The notes below the pieces were generated by a model. It worked only from the letters and a program-made list of their open reading frames with translations, had not been told where the DNA came from and did no database searches. A stretch of 64,000 nt of DNA from Flagellimonas pelagia (lineage in GTDB: Bacteria; Bacteroidota; Bacteroidia; Flavobacteriales; Flavobacteriaceae), in NCBI RefSeq assembly GCF_003584135.1, contig NZ_QXFI01000026.1, positions 62,001-126,000 on the forward strand, given 5' to 3'. A program made the position numbers and the translations under genes. Below, piece by piece: positions 34,650-43,997 of this stretch; the stretch's first letter is position 1; each line of letters begins with the position of its first letter.

Positions 34650-35498
34650 ATGAAATACGAGTACAACGATTCCAGATTAGGCGCCATATTGGGTTTAACG
34701 AGTGATTTCAAAAAAGACGAGTATCGATTTTCAGATATCTCCAAAACCATCAAATTTTTATGGAATAGAAATTGCGACCCCGTTGCACTGTTAGTTGATG
34801 GCATGACGGTGGAACTCTTACCCAATCAGTTGATGACCGTAACCAATTTGCAGCATGTATCCCTTGAAGCATCAGAACTGCCGTTGGCCGCCATCCTTTT
34901 CAACAGGGAGTTTTATTGCATATTCGACCATGATAGCGAAGTGTCTTGTAATGGTATTTTGTTCTTTGGCACCCAAGACCTTCCCATCGTTACCATTTCC
35001 AAAGATCAATTGAACAAGTACAATTTGTTGTACGACATGTTCGTGGAAGAGTTTTCCACCCCGGACAACATCCAAGGGGATATGCTCCAAATGCTCTTAA
35101 AGCGAATGATCATCCTGAGCACCCGGTTGGCAAAGGAACAATTGATCGTAAAAACACTCGATAACGACCAAATCGACATCATCAGAAAGTTCAATTATTT
35201 GGTAGACCTACATTACAAGACCAGGAGAAGGGTAAGCGATTATGCCGAAATGCTGTTCAAATCCCCCAAAACACTTTCCAACCTATTCTCTATCTACAAC
35301 CAAAGATCCCCCCAACAGATTATTTTGGACCGGATTGCCTTGGAATCCAAACGACTCATGAATTATACCGACAAACAGAATCAGGAAATCGCCTTTGACC
35401 TTGGGTTCAACGATGCTGCCCATTTCAGCAGATTTTTTAAAAAAATGACCCAAATGACGCCCTCGGAATATCGTGAAAGCCTTGTTTTGGTTGCCTAA
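34650..35498 (+). CDS. AraC family transcriptional regulator
   Basis: A 282-residue protein. The N-terminal part (residues 1-150) looks like a cupin-type sensing domain (PVALLVDGMTVELLPNQLM). The C-terminal 95 residues carry the two helix-turn-helix motifs, YAEMLFKSPKTLSNLF and QEIAFDLGFNDAAHFSRFFKKMTQMTPSEYR, the latter a standard AraC signature. ATG at 34650 is chosen over a TTG at 34614. It may regulate the downstream 51-residue gene and AhpD-like gene on the same strand; that is an inference from position. Confidence 0.88.
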   Translation: MKYEYNDSRLGAILGLTSDFKKDEYRFSDISKTIKFLWNRNCDPVALLVDGMTVELLPNQLMTVTNLQHVSLEASELPLAAILFNREFYCIFDHDSEVSCNGILFFGTQDLPIVTISKDQLNKYNLLYDMFVEEFSTPDNIQGDMLQMLLKRMIILSTRLAKEQLIVKTLDNDQIDIIRKFNYLVDLHYKTRRRVSDYAEMLFKSPKTLSNLFSIYNQRSPQQIILDRIALESKRLMNYTDKQNQEIAFDLGFNDAAHFSRFFKKMTQMTPSEYRESLVLVA

Positions 35499-35590
35499 GG
35501 GAAAGTTGAACAAGTCAACGGGAAATCCCTCCTAACCCTTGCCACTCTTATCGCCGCATCTTTGCTCTGTAATTTAAAAACAGGTAAAAG

Positions 35591-35746
35591 ATGAAAGCAA
35601 ACGATAAACCCATTTTCAACCTTATCGAAATTTTTAGGAGCTCGCCCAAGCAGCAACAACCGTTGGTCGCAGTGGAGCATTGTGAGCAAAAGTTCCATCA
35701 CGATTTTTACTGTGATGCCGAGAAACCCTTCATTCAGAATTATTAA
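35591..35746 (+). CDS. 51-residue hypothetical peptide
   Basis: A short open frame from ATG at 35591 to TAA at 35744-35746. The peptide starts MKANDKPIFNLIEIFR and has QKFHHDFYCDAEKPFIQNY towards its end, with two cysteines and a His pair. The purine-rich string AGGTAAAAG lies just before the ATG. It fills the space between the AraC gene and the AhpD-like gene (28 nt before the latter) on the same strand, and its codon choice looks like that of its neighbours. No family is recognised. Confidence 0.5.
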   Translation: MKANDKPIFNLIEIFRSSPKQQQPLVAVEHCEQKFHHDFYCDAEKPFIQNY

Positions 35747-35774
35747 TCCATTATAACATTAAATAAATTAAATC

Positions 35775-36323
35775 ATGAGCACATTCAATGTACCTAAAAG
35801 AGAAGAAGTAAGTGCCGCCAATCAGGCTATTTTTGACAACTTGGAAAAAGCCTTGGGCTTTGTTCCCAACCTGTATGCCACCTTTGCCTATTCCGAAAAT
35901 GCTTTGGGCAACTATTTGACCTTTGCCAATGCTAAAACCTCTTTGAAAGCCAAAGAAAAAGAAGTAGTGAACTTGGCCGTGAGCCAAGTGAACAATTGTG
36001 ACTATTGTTTGGCCGCACATACCGCCATTGGTAAGATGAACGGGTATACCGATAGTCAGATTTTGGAGTTGAGGGCCGGTAAAGCTTCTTTTGACACCAA
36101 ATTGGATGCCTTGGCAAAATTGGCCAAAAACATTACCGAAAACCAAGGAAAAGCCGATGCCAGTGTTTTGGAAAACTTCTTTAATGCGGGGTGGACAAAG
36201 GAAAATTTGATTGATACCATTGTTTTGGTGGGCGATAAGACCATCTCCAACTATATCAACAACACTGTGGGCACACCTATTGATTTTCCTGAGGTTCAGC
36301 CTTTGGAAGCTGTTGAGGCCTAA
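35775..36323 (+). CDS. Carboxymuconolactone decarboxylase/AhpD-like protein
   Basis: A 182-residue AhpD-superfamily protein. The redox motif is NNCDYCLAAHTAIG, the standard C-x2-C-x3-H spacing, preceded by KEVVNLAVSQV. It probably acts as an alkylhydroperoxidase-like thiol reductant. It is flanked by an AraC regulator upstream and a convergent TetR regulator downstream, so it may be induced by a chemical signal. It differs clearly from the CMD protein at 1193-1795 and is not a recent duplicate. Confidence 0.85.
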   Translation: MSTFNVPKREEVSAANQAIFDNLEKALGFVPNLYATFAYSENALGNYLTFANAKTSLKAKEKEVVNLAVSQVNNCDYCLAAHTAIGKMNGYTDSQILELRAGKASFDTKLDALAKLAKNITENQGKADASVLENFFNAGWTKENLIDTIVLVGDKTISNYINNTVGTPIDFPEVQPLEAVEA

Positions 36324-36347
36324 GAATCCAACAATTTTAAAATTGAC

Positions 36348-36380
36348 AAAACCCTTTCATAGCCATGGAAGGGTTTTTTT
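36348..36380. terminator. Shared terminator between the AhpD-like and TetR genes
   Basis: AAAACCCTT and AAGGGTTTT-type arms with a 12-nt loop and T runs readable on both strands, placed between two convergent genes. It overlaps the tetR stop codon. Confidence 0.7.
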
Positions 36381-36957
36381 ATTCCAATTCCAGTTCGGCA
36401 AAAAAGGTAGGGGCAATACTTTTGGCCATGTAGATGGGCCAATCGTTTTTGAACAAATGGCTTTCGGTTATTGCACTTTCGTAGAGAAGGTAAAGCCCTC
36501 CGGACATTTTTTCCGTTTGTGCCTTGGACAGGTTGGAAATGTTTCGACCTACAACTTCACCCATGTAAAGGAGCAGTTCTTTTTTCTGTTTTTGAATGAC
36601 CCCTAAAATCTTCTTTTGGTTGGGCGAAAGTTCACCCAAGGTTTTAAGCGCCCAACATCCTTGAAAATTTTCTTCGCGGTACATGTCCTGTAAAAGGTCA
36701 AAAATGGCCAACAACTGATTTTTTCCAACCTTGCTTCGCTCTACATACTTTTTCAGGGAGTCCATAAAAGCTTGGTGCCGTTGTTCCAAATAGGCGACGC
36801 AAATGTCCTCCTTGGATTTAAAATGCCCATATAAAGTGGCCTTGGCAATGCCACTTTTGTCTATAATTTCATTGATCCCCGTAGAGTTGTACCCTTGGGA
36901 GTAGAAAAGATTACCAGCCGTGGTGATGATATGTTGGTGCAATTCAGGGCGTTGCAT
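36379..36957 (-). CDS. TetR/AcrR family transcriptional regulator
   Basis: A 192-residue protein. The N-terminal DNA-binding domain is typical: ITTAGNLFYSQGYNSTGINEI, then KSGIAKATLYGHFKSKEDI. The rest is the variable ligand-binding helical domain, with no recognisable specificity. ATG at 36957 gives the usual short lead before helix 1. It converges on the AhpD-like gene, so the pair may be functionally linked. The ligand is unknown. Confidence 0.9.
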   Translation of the reverse strand: MQRPELHQHIITTAGNLFYSQGYNSTGINEIIDKSGIAKATLYGHFKSKEDICVAYLEQRHQAFMDSLKKYVERSKVGKNQLLAIFDLLQDMYREENFQGCWALKTLGELSPNQKKILGVIQKQKKELLLYMGEVVGRNISNLSKAQTEKMSGGLYLLYESAITESHLFKNDWPIYMAKSIAPTFFAELELE

Positions 36958-37154
36958 ATGTACAAATTAAATAAGAAAATGCGGGTCGGACAACTAAAGC
37001 TAAGCCTAAACACAAAATGCGGTTTGTATGCCAAATAAAACTAAACAACATCAATCTTTATTTCCTGCCATAAGTGGTTAATATAGTGATAATTGTAAAC
37101 AATTTCTTATATTGTGAGGAGCAATTTATCAATCAAATAATTAAAAATAGTCAA

Positions 37155-39935
37155 ATGAAAAAACTACTCTCGGCCTTTATTTTAGGCCTTCTTTGCCTTT
37201 CCATGAACTATGGACAAGGGTTTCAATTTTCCGCGGATGATATAGACATCGCATATAAAAAATACACACTAAAAAACGGGCTTACTTTGTTGGTGTATGA
37301 AGATCACAAGGCACCTATTGCCGCGGTGAATGTATGGTACCATGTGGGTTCCAAAAATGAAAAGCCCGGCAAAAGTGGTTTTGCCCATTTGTTCGAACAT
37401 TTGATGTTCAACGGAAGTGAAAACTACAATACGGATTATTTCCAAGCTTTGGAAAGTATAGGGGGAACCGATTTGAACGGAACCACCAATAGCGATCGTA
37501 CCAACTATTTTCAAAATGTTCCGGTCTCTGCCTTGGACCAAGTATTGTTCTTGGAATCGGACCGTATGGGACATTTGTTGGGTGCCATTGACCAAGCCAG
37601 ATTGGATGAGCAGCGGGGTGTGGTCCAAAACGAGAAAAGACAAGGGGAAAATCAGCCGTATGGCAAGCAATGGGATTACCTGACCAAAGCCATGTATCCA
37701 AAGGGGCATCCGTATTCCTGGACCGTTATCGGGGAAATGGAAGATTTGAATGCGGCTTCTTTGGAAGATGTACAGAATTGGTTCAAAACCTATTATGGAC
37801 CTGCCAATGCCGTGGTGGCCGTAGCGGGAGATGTGAATGCAGATGAAATCCTTCAGAAAGTGACCGCTTATTTTGGAGACATTCCTTCTGGTCCCACCTT
37901 GGAAAGACAAGAGGTGAACATTCCAAATAAAGTGTACGATTCGCGCCAGGTATATGAGGACAGGGTTCCCGAGACAAGAATCCTCTTTGCTTGGAACACC
38001 CCCCAATTTGGTTCCAAGGAAGATCTTTATTTCGATTTGATCTCTGCCATTTTGACCAGTGGCAAGAATTCAAGGTTGTACCAAAAGTTCATTTATAAAG
38101 ATCAATCGGCCAGTGCCGCGGTCTCCTTTCAGTCTTCCAGTGAAATTGCCAGTGAGTTCATCACGTGGTTGAATGTAAAGCCAGGGCAGGATGCCGAAAA
38201 ATTGGAACAAGAACTATGGGATGAGATTGATAAGTTTATCAAGGAAGGCCCGACCGAAGAGGAATTGAAAAGGGTGAAAGCCAATTACTTTGCCAACTTT
38301 ATCAAAGGATTGGAACGGATAGGTGGTTTCGGTGGTGTTTCCGATATCCTGGCATCCAATGAAACGTATCACGGGGATGCATCATATTACAAAACCCAAT
38401 TGAAATATATTGAGAATGCCACTGCCGAAGACCTTAAGAAAACGGCAGCCAAGTGGTTGACCAAAGGCAAGCATGTGCTGATTTGTAATCCATTTCCAGA
38501 ATACGATGTGGTTCCATCAACGGTGGACCGGAGCAAGTTGCCAGCACTTGCCGAACAGAAAGGCTCCAAATTCCCTGATCTGCAGCGTACCCAATTGTCC
38601 AACGGACTTAATGTGGTCTTGGCCCAACGCAAAGGGGTTCCCACAGTGGTCATCAATTTGGTGACCGATGCAGGTTACAAAACTGATTATTTGTCCACCC
38701 CCGGCACGGCAAAATTGGCCATGAACCTTATGGACGAAGGCACAAAGGACAAAAGTTCATTGGAGATCAATGCGCAGCTCCAATTGTTGGGTGCTTCCTT
38801 GAGTACGTTCTCCAGTCAAGATGAATCCAATGTTTACATGACTACCTTAAAACCGAGTCTGGATGCTAGTTTGGATTTGTTCTTGGATGTGGTGCTGAAC
38901 CCTGTTTTCCCAGAAAAAGAATTTGAACGTTTGCAAAGCGAACAGATCAATGACATAAAAAAGGAAAAGTCGCAACCCATCACCATGGCCTTGCGTGCCA
39001 TGAACAAATACCTATATGGGGATGATCACCCCTATAGCAGCCCTTATACCGGAACAGGTTATGAAGATGGGGTGGCCAAACTGACCCGTAAAGATGTAGT
39101 GGATTTCTACGATACTTGGTTCAAGCCCAACAACTCAACTATCATCATTACTGGAGATGTGGAAATGAGTGAATTGAAATCTAAATTAGAAAAGACTTTG
39201 GGCAAATGGAAGAAAGGCGATGTGCCCAAAATTGTCTTCAACCAGCCACAAACCAGCACCAAGAATACGCTATATCTGATGAATAGACCTGAATCCCAAC
39301 AATCCGTCATCTTGGCCGGACATTTGACCGAAAAATATGGTGATGTTTCCGAGGTGGCCTTGGAACAAATGGTCAATATCCTTGGGGGCGATTTCACATC
39401 CCGTATCAACATGAATTTGAGGGAAGATAAACACTGGTCCTACGGCGCAGGCGGTTTTGTGATGGGTTCCAAAGAAGTGCGCCCATTCATTGTGTACGCT
39501 CCAGTTCAGACCGATAAAACCGCTGAATCCGTTACCGAGATACGCAAGGAAATTTCCGAGTTCACCTCAACCCGACCAGCCACCAAAGAGGAGTTGGAAA
39601 AAGTGAAGACCAACCAAGTGTTGAAACTTCCAGGGCAATGGGAAACCAACAGTTCCGTGAACAGTTCGGTGAGGAATTTGATTCGATATAACTTACCTGA
39701 TGATTACTATCAAAAATACGACCAGAACGTTAGGACGCTTTCTGTGGATGACATCCGAAAAGTGAGCAACCAAGTGGTGAAACCGGAAAAAATGAACTGG
39801 TTTATGGTGGGCGATAGGGCCGAGATCATTTCAAAATTGGATGAACTTGGTTTTGACAGCATCATAGAAATCGATGCCGATGGCAATATGCTAAAGCCTA
39901 CGGTAGAGCCGATAAAATCGGACATCAAAAACTAA
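37155..39935 (+). CDS. M16 family metallopeptidase (two-domain insulinase-like)
   Basis: A 926-residue exported protease. A signal peptide (MKKLLSAFILGLLCLSMNYGQ) precedes two M16 units. In the first, the inverse zinc motif HLFEH is at 78-82 (H78-x2-E81-H82), followed downstream by the third-ligand region VVQNEKRQG. The second unit from about residue 480 keeps the fold (LSNGLNVVLAQRKGVPTVVINLV) but lacks the HxxEH motif, so it is probably the inactive half. It should degrade peptides in the periplasm. ATG at 37155 is selected because the signal peptide starts there. A terminator follows. Confidence 0.9.
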   Translation: MKKLLSAFILGLLCLSMNYGQGFQFSADDIDIAYKKYTLKNGLTLLVYEDHKAPIAAVNVWYHVGSKNEKPGKSGFAHLFEHLMFNGSENYNTDYFQALESIGGTDLNGTTNSDRTNYFQNVPVSALDQVLFLESDRMGHLLGAIDQARLDEQRGVVQNEKRQGENQPYGKQWDYLTKAMYPKGHPYSWTVIGEMEDLNAASLEDVQNWFKTYYGPANAVVAVAGDVNADEILQKVTAYFGDIPSGPTLERQEVNIPNKVYDSRQVYEDRVPETRILFAWNTPQFGSKEDLYFDLISAILTSGKNSRLYQKFIYKDQSASAAVSFQSSSEIASEFITWLNVKPGQDAEKLEQELWDEIDKFIKEGPTEEELKRVKANYFANFIKGLERIGGFGGVSDILASNETYHGDASYYKTQLKYIENATAEDLKKTAAKWLTKGKHVLICNPFPEYDVVPSTVDRSKLPALAEQKGSKFPDLQRTQLSNGLNVVLAQRKGVPTVVINLVTDAGYKTDYLSTPGTAKLAMNLMDEGTKDKSSLEINAQLQLLGASLSTFSSQDESNVYMTTLKPSLDASLDLFLDVVLNPVFPEKEFERLQSEQINDIKKEKSQPITMALRAMNKYLYGDDHPYSSPYTGTGYEDGVAKLTRKDVVDFYDTWFKPNNSTIIITGDVEMSELKSKLEKTLGKWKKGDVPKIVFNQPQTSTKNTLYLMNRPESQQSVILAGHLTEKYGDVSEVALEQMVNILGGDFTSRINMNLREDKHWSYGAGGFVMGSKEVRPFIVYAPVQTDKTAESVTEIRKEISEFTSTRPATKEELEKVKTNQVLKLPGQWETNSSVNSSVRNLIRYNLPDDYYQKYDQNVRTLSVDDIRKVSNQVVKPEKMNWFMVGDRAEIISKLDELGFDSIIEIDADGNMLKPTVEPIKSDIKN

Positions 39936-39941
39936 TGGATC

Positions 39942-39970
39942 AACCTCCCTCTGGGAGGTTTTTCTTTTTT
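39942..39970 (+). terminator. Intrinsic terminator after the M16 protease gene
   Basis: AACCTCCC-TCT-GGGAGGTT is a perfect 8-bp stem followed by a T-rich run. It lies between convergent genes, with the dinB stop 7 nt beyond. Confidence 0.8.
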
Positions 39971-39976
39971 AGGGGA

Positions 39977-41077
39977 TTAGAAATCGAACTTCAATTGAAC
40001 CAATACGGATTCCTTTTTGGGCGGTTCGTCTTCCTTTTCAGTATTGAGGTTCGCCAATGAAATGCCCAACAACCGCACCGATTCTTCCAAGGGGGATTGG
40101 TACAGCAGTTCCTTGGCGGTTTCCAAGATGAGGTCCTTGCTCGAAATATAGTACGGCAGCGTTTTGCTTCGCGTCTGCAAGGTAAAATCGCTGTACTTGA
40201 TTTTTAGGGTGATGGTCTTGCCCGCAATTTTGGATTTCTTCAAGCGCCGTTCCAGTTCTTCGGCAATGTGATCCAATTTTTCCAGCATAAAGATTTCACT
40301 GCTCAGGTTTTCAAAAAAAGTCCGTTCGGCCCCAACCGATTTTGGAATGCGGTGCGGTTTCACAGCACTCAAATGGATACCTCGAACCACATTGTAATAG
40401 TACTTACCGCTCTTGCCAAAATGTTCATCCAGGAATTCCAGGGATTTCTGTTTTAGATCTTTGCCAGTGAAGATTCCCAACCGGTACATTTTGTCCGCGG
40501 TTACTTTTCCCACCCCATAAAATTTCCGGATGTCCAGATCCTCCAAAAATTGGATGACTTCTTCGGGGTTTACCGTTTTTTGTCCGTTGGGTTTGTTGTA
40601 ATCACTTGCCACTTTGGCAATGAACTTGTTGATGGAAATACCTGCAGAAGCCGTCAATCCCGTCTTGTCCAAAATTTTCTGACGGATTTCCTTGGCAATC
40701 AAGGTAGCGGATGGGTTTCCCTTTTTGTTCTCTGTTACATCCAGATAGGCTTCATCCAACGAAAGGGGTTCCACCAAATCCGTGTATTCATAAAATATGC
40801 TTCGGATTTGGAGGGAGATTTCCTTGTACCGATCAAAACGGGGTTTCACAAAGATGAGTTGCGGACAATTCCGCTGGGCCTGCATGCCAGACATGGCACT
40901 GCGCACCCCAAATTTCCGGGCCTCGTAACTGGCAGCGGAAACTACTCCGCGTTTGGATCCCCCACCCACGGCGATCGGCTTCCCTTTAAGCTCGGGATTG
41001 TCGTGCTGCTCCACGGAGGCGTAAAAGGCATCCATGTCCACGTGAATGATTTTTCTTAAGGGAAAATCGAAATCCAT
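39977..41077 (-). CDS. dinB: DNA polymerase IV (Y-family)
   Basis: A 366-residue translesion polymerase. The catalytic acidic motifs are HVDMDAFYASVEQ at the N-terminus and LSLDEAYLDVTEN (about residues 100-112); ASAGISINKFIAKVASDYNKPNG and the helix-hairpin-helix region FYGVGKVTADKMYRLGI are in place, with the little-finger domain after about 240. It copies damaged DNA with low fidelity. The start is ATG at 41077; the frame is open to 41593 but that part is antisense to the CYTH gene. It is divergent from the CYTH gene with 27 nt between. Confidence 0.94.
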   Translation of the reverse strand: MDFDFPLRKIIHVDMDAFYASVEQHDNPELKGKPIAVGGGSKRGVVSAASYEARKFGVRSAMSGMQAQRNCPQLIFVKPRFDRYKEISLQIRSIFYEYTDLVEPLSLDEAYLDVTENKKGNPSATLIAKEIRQKILDKTGLTASAGISINKFIAKVASDYNKPNGQKTVNPEEVIQFLEDLDIRKFYGVGKVTADKMYRLGIFTGKDLKQKSLEFLDEHFGKSGKYYYNVVRGIHLSAVKPHRIPKSVGAERTFFENLSSEIFMLEKLDHIAEELERRLKKSKIAGKTITLKIKYSDFTLQTRSKTLPYYISSKDLILETAKELLYQSPLEESVRLLGISLANLNTEKEDEPPKKESVLVQLKFDF

Positions 41078-41104
41078 ACTCAAATTTAGGGTATATTTAG
41101 TTTG

Positions 41105-41578
41105 ATGGAACATTTGGAAATAGAGCGAAAATTCTTGGTCACCTCCGATGCTTATCGGCACGAGGCCACTTCTCAAACCCGGATTGCACAAGGATACTTG
41201 AGCACCGATCCCGACCGGACCGTTCGGGTACGAATTATGGGTGACAAAGGTTTTTTGACCATAAAAGGAGGCCCTAACGATTCCGGGACCACTCGGTTTG
41301 AATGGGAAATTGAGATAGGAACGGCCGAGGCCACCAATTTGATCGACCTCTGTAACACGGGGATTTTGGAAAAGCATCGGTATGAGGTTCTCTATGGCAA
41401 CCACTTTTTCGAAGTGGATGAATTTCTGGGTGAAAACAAAGGATTGGTTATAGCGGAAGTGGAATTGAACCACGAAGACGAAAAATTTGAAAAGCCCGAA
41501 TGGTTGGGTGAGGAGGTCACCGGGCAGAAGAAATACTACAACTCCCAATTGAGCAGAAATCCCTATACGACATGGTAG
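41105..41578 (+). CDS. CYTH domain-containing protein
   Basis: A 157-residue single-domain CYTH protein. The family ExExK motif is at E5-I-E7-R-K9, and the charged tunnel strands follow (TVRVRIMGDKGFLTIKG; FEWEIEI; EVDEFLGENKGLVIAEVEL). Such proteins act on triphosphates, for example inorganic tripolyphosphate, with Mg2+ or Mn2+. ATG at 41105 is used. Its last 7 nt overlap the next gene, so the two are translationally coupled. Confidence 0.88.
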   Translation: MEHLEIERKFLVTSDAYRHEATSQTRIAQGYLSTDPDRTVRVRIMGDKGFLTIKGGPNDSGTTRFEWEIEIGTAEATNLIDLCNTGILEKHRYEVLYGNHFFEVDEFLGENKGLVIAEVELNHEDEKFEKPEWLGEEVTGQKKYYNSQLSRNPYTTW

Positions 41579-42261
41579 CCCAAACTGATACAAAAAGGAG
41601 AGTCATCAATATTTTAATAGGGGTGTTCGCATGCTTGGCCATTTACTTTGGGCTGTATGAGGACAAGACGCTTTTTATGTTCCTCAAGCCGTTGGCGACG
41701 ATCTTGGTGATTGCATTGCTGTTATTCGCCCCAAGAAAGCGTAATGTTCGATTGGGCAATACGGTCACCATTGCCTTGGTGTTCTGTTTGCTGGGAGATA
41801 TTCTGTTGCTTTTTGAAACCTACTTTTTATTTGGTCTCGTGGCATTCCTGATTGCCCATATTTTGTTCGCTGTGGCCTTTATCCAATACAAGGGGTTTTA
41901 CAAAAGCTGGATTTCCTTTTTGATTTTGTTTGGCATTGCCGGAGTATTGTTCTTTTGGTTAAAACCCGGTTTGGGCGATTTGCTTTTGCCTGTTGCCATT
42001 TATGTGTTGATCATCACGTTTATGGCGTGGCAAGGGGTGGGTTTGTACCTACGGGAAAGGAGCAATGCCCATGCTTTAATGGCCATGGCCGTATTGTGCT
42101 TTATGTTGTCTGACACATTGTTGGCGATTGCCAAATTCAAGACCCCATTTTACCTCTCTGGTCCTTTGATTTTGGCCACTTATTGGATGAGTATCGCGAT
42201 GATTGCGAATGCAACGTATAGCATCATGAAAGTGGATGGAGAGGAAGTTTGGCAAGAATGA
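41572..42261 (+). CDS. YhhN (TMEM86-like, lysoplasmalogenase) family membrane protein, second copy
   Basis: A 229-residue membrane protein with about eight helices. The family landmarks are LLGDILLLFETYFLFGLVAFLIAHILFAVAF (in parts) and MLSDTLLAIAKF, with the terminal LATYWMSIAMI. Its sequence is only distantly similar to the YhhN protein at 2341-3024. Translational coupling to the CYTH protein is a 7-nt overlap. The function, vinyl-ether lipid hydrolysis in eukaryotic homologues, is not established here. Confidence 0.78.
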   Translation: MVAQTDTKRRVINILIGVFACLAIYFGLYEDKTLFMFLKPLATILVIALLLFAPRKRNVRLGNTVTIALVFCLLGDILLLFETYFLFGLVAFLIAHILFAVAFIQYKGFYKSWISFLILFGIAGVLFFWLKPGLGDLLLPVAIYVLIITFMAWQGVGLYLRERSNAHALMAMAVLCFMLSDTLLAIAKFKTPFYLSGPLILATYWMSIAMIANATYSIMKVDGEEVWQE

Positions 42262-42325
42262 TTCAATACACCGATTTTAGCCCAATATGGGAATTTATTG
42301 ATTATATGACCTAGTTGCCTGCAAA

Positions 42326-42751
42326 ATGAAAAATAAATCTTTATTCTTGATTTTGATTTTTGTATTATTCTCATGTATGAGAGATAGACCCTTGACTGAT
42401 TTTGATTTATCAAAAATCAACAAAATTATCATTTCGAATAGAGGCTATAATGGAATCCCAGATATGGGTGACAATGCTGAAATAACAGACTTGACTGAGA
42501 TTAATAATTTGATTGATCTTTTCAAGAATTCTGAGCAATTGGCAGACGGCATTATAGCTTCAAATAAAGGTTATATTAAACTTAAATTACAAAAGACCGA
42601 TGGAAAAAATATTACTATTTCAAATTTTTACAGTAATAACGGACAAATAATTCTTTTAGAAGATGACAATGGTATCAGTCGTTTCAGAAATGATAAGTTT
42701 TTTGAGGAAGTTCAAAATATCTTAATAAAAAAAGGAGTGGAACATTTTTAG
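42326..42751 (+). CDS. Small lipoprotein of unknown function
   Basis: A 141-residue protein with a lipoprotein signal (MKNKSLFLILIFVLFSC, lipobox LFSC, Cys17). The remainder is soluble and lysine/isoleucine/asparagine-rich, and the DNA is more AT-rich than the housekeeping neighbours. No motif is recognised. It converges on another unrecognised AT-rich gene 36 nt away. Confidence 0.65.
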   Translation: MKNKSLFLILIFVLFSCMRDRPLTDFDLSKINKIIISNRGYNGIPDMGDNAEITDLTEINNLIDLFKNSEQLADGIIASNKGYIKLKLQKTDGKNITISNFYSNNGQIILLEDDNGISRFRNDKFFEEVQNILIKKGVEHF

Positions 42752-42787
42752 AGCGTTTCCTCATGATGCAGTCTTGTGGTAGCATGA

Positions 42788-43510
42788 TTAGTTTTTTCTC
42801 CAAGCGTCCATTCCATAGTTTATATCTCCTCGTACATCTGCTTCATCCATTTGTTCTCCAAGACCTAAAAAATCATTGAACAATGCCATGTTTATAGAGC
42901 AATTTTCTTTGTCCAAATGCAATATTTCGAGACCGTTTATAACCAATTGTCCTATGGCAAATGGTACCATTCGATAATCTTTGAATTCTTCAGTTATTTT
43001 AAGTTCAACGCTTTCAAAATATGCTTTGTATTCATCGATAGGAGAAACTACTATTTCTTTCAAGTTTTGAATTTGGTACGGAACGGATAGGTCGTCATAA
43101 CTCAATACCGTTTTGTTTAGACCATAAATTTGGTAGTACTTGCCCAAAAGGCTGACGGCAAAATGGAGTTCTTTGTAAACACCTCTATTGCTGCTTATTT
43201 TTTGGAAATCCAATATTAAAAACGCGCTATAACTTGGTACTAGGCCAAAAGTTGTACCAGTAACTTCTTTCCCTAATTCAGAACCAATTCTTTTAATATA
43301 TGAAGTCCAATTGCGTTGATACGTCTTTTTATCAGCGATACTTTCCAATAGAATTTTTTCCAATTCCAGAATACCGGGGTATTGACGGTAAATGTCTAAA
43401 TCCTGGTTTTTCTTAATTCCTATGGGGTAATATTTTTTGATGGAATTATATAGAGACCAAAAATCATATTCTTTGGAATTGAATGAAAAACTTTTACCCA
43501 TGGCCTTCAT
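42788..43510 (-). CDS. Unrecognised soluble protein in an AT-rich segment
   Basis: A 240-residue protein (237 if the ATG at 43501 is used). It has no signal peptide or membrane segment; the sequence alternates short helices with acidic stretches (FAIGQLVINGLEILHL, FLGLGEQMDEADVRGD). No family is recognised. Its base composition is AT-rich like the convergent neighbour at 42326-42751, and both sit between conserved genes, which suggests a small acquired insert. Its start is 9 nt after the stop of the PepSY-like gene on the same strand. Confidence 0.65.
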   Translation of the reverse strand: MKAMGKSFSFNSKEYDFWSLYNSIKKYYPIGIKKNQDLDIYRQYPGILELEKILLESIADKKTYQRNWTSYIKRIGSELGKEVTGTTFGLVPSYSAFLILDFQKISSNRGVYKELHFAVSLLGKYYQIYGLNKTVLSYDDLSVPYQIQNLKEIVVSPIDEYKAYFESVELKITEEFKDYRMVPFAIGQLVINGLEILHLDKENCSINMALFNDFLGLGEQMDEADVRGDINYGMDAWRKN

Positions 43511-43519
43511 CTGAAAAAA

Positions 43520-43966
43520 TCACTCCTCCCTCAAAGAGACCAACTCCCCTTCGCTGCTGATAAAGATTCTCAACTCTTCATCTTTTTCAAGTTCAATGTT
43601 ATAGCCAGTACTGCTATCAGCATTTTCCACATATTCAATTTCATCAATGCGGTAGTCCTTGAATTTTTCATTCAATAGGTTCCAAACTTTTTCCGGTAGG
43701 TCTTTTTCCTCGATTTCATGTTCCGTTCTTACCCAGGTACCATCCTCCGTAAAAATAGCGGCATATTCTTCCCCGTTCATGTCAAATTCGGCCTCCCATT
43801 CGTTGGTGGATTCTTTCATCCAACCAGCACTGGCTATATCAGGGAATTTTTGGGCAAATCCGTTTCTGGCTCCTTCAGGTGCATTGGTATAGATGTAATA
43901 CATATAGATGGCCACTCCAATAATGATGATAGCAGCGGTTCCGATGAAATACTTTTTCGTGTTCAT
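43520..43966 (-). CDS. PepSY-like domain protein, membrane-anchored
   Basis: A 148-residue protein. One N-terminal membrane helix (residues about 6-26) is followed by a region with the PepSY-like pattern: FAQKFPDIASAGWMKESTNEWEAEFDMNGEEYAAIF and LPEKVWNLLNEKFKDYRI in pieces. Such domains, common in Bacteroidota, are exported beta-sheet proteins thought to bind or inhibit proteases, without proven function. It is placed between the M20 amidohydrolase gene and the unrecognised gene at 42788-43510. Confidence 0.75.
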   Translation of the reverse strand: MNTKKYFIGTAAIIIIGVAIYMYYIYTNAPEGARNGFAQKFPDIASAGWMKESTNEWEAEFDMNGEEYAAIFTEDGTWVRTEHEIEEKDLPEKVWNLLNEKFKDYRIDEIEYVENADSSTGYNIELEKDEELRIFISSEGELVSLREE

Positions 43967-43997
43967 TTCTGATGATTTTTATTTCTTGGTCTAATTT

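Noticed and set aside
41078..41593. N-terminal extension of dinB to 41593
   Set aside because: The family starts at MDFDFPLRKIIHVDMD; the extension is antisense to the CYTH gene, which has intact motifs.
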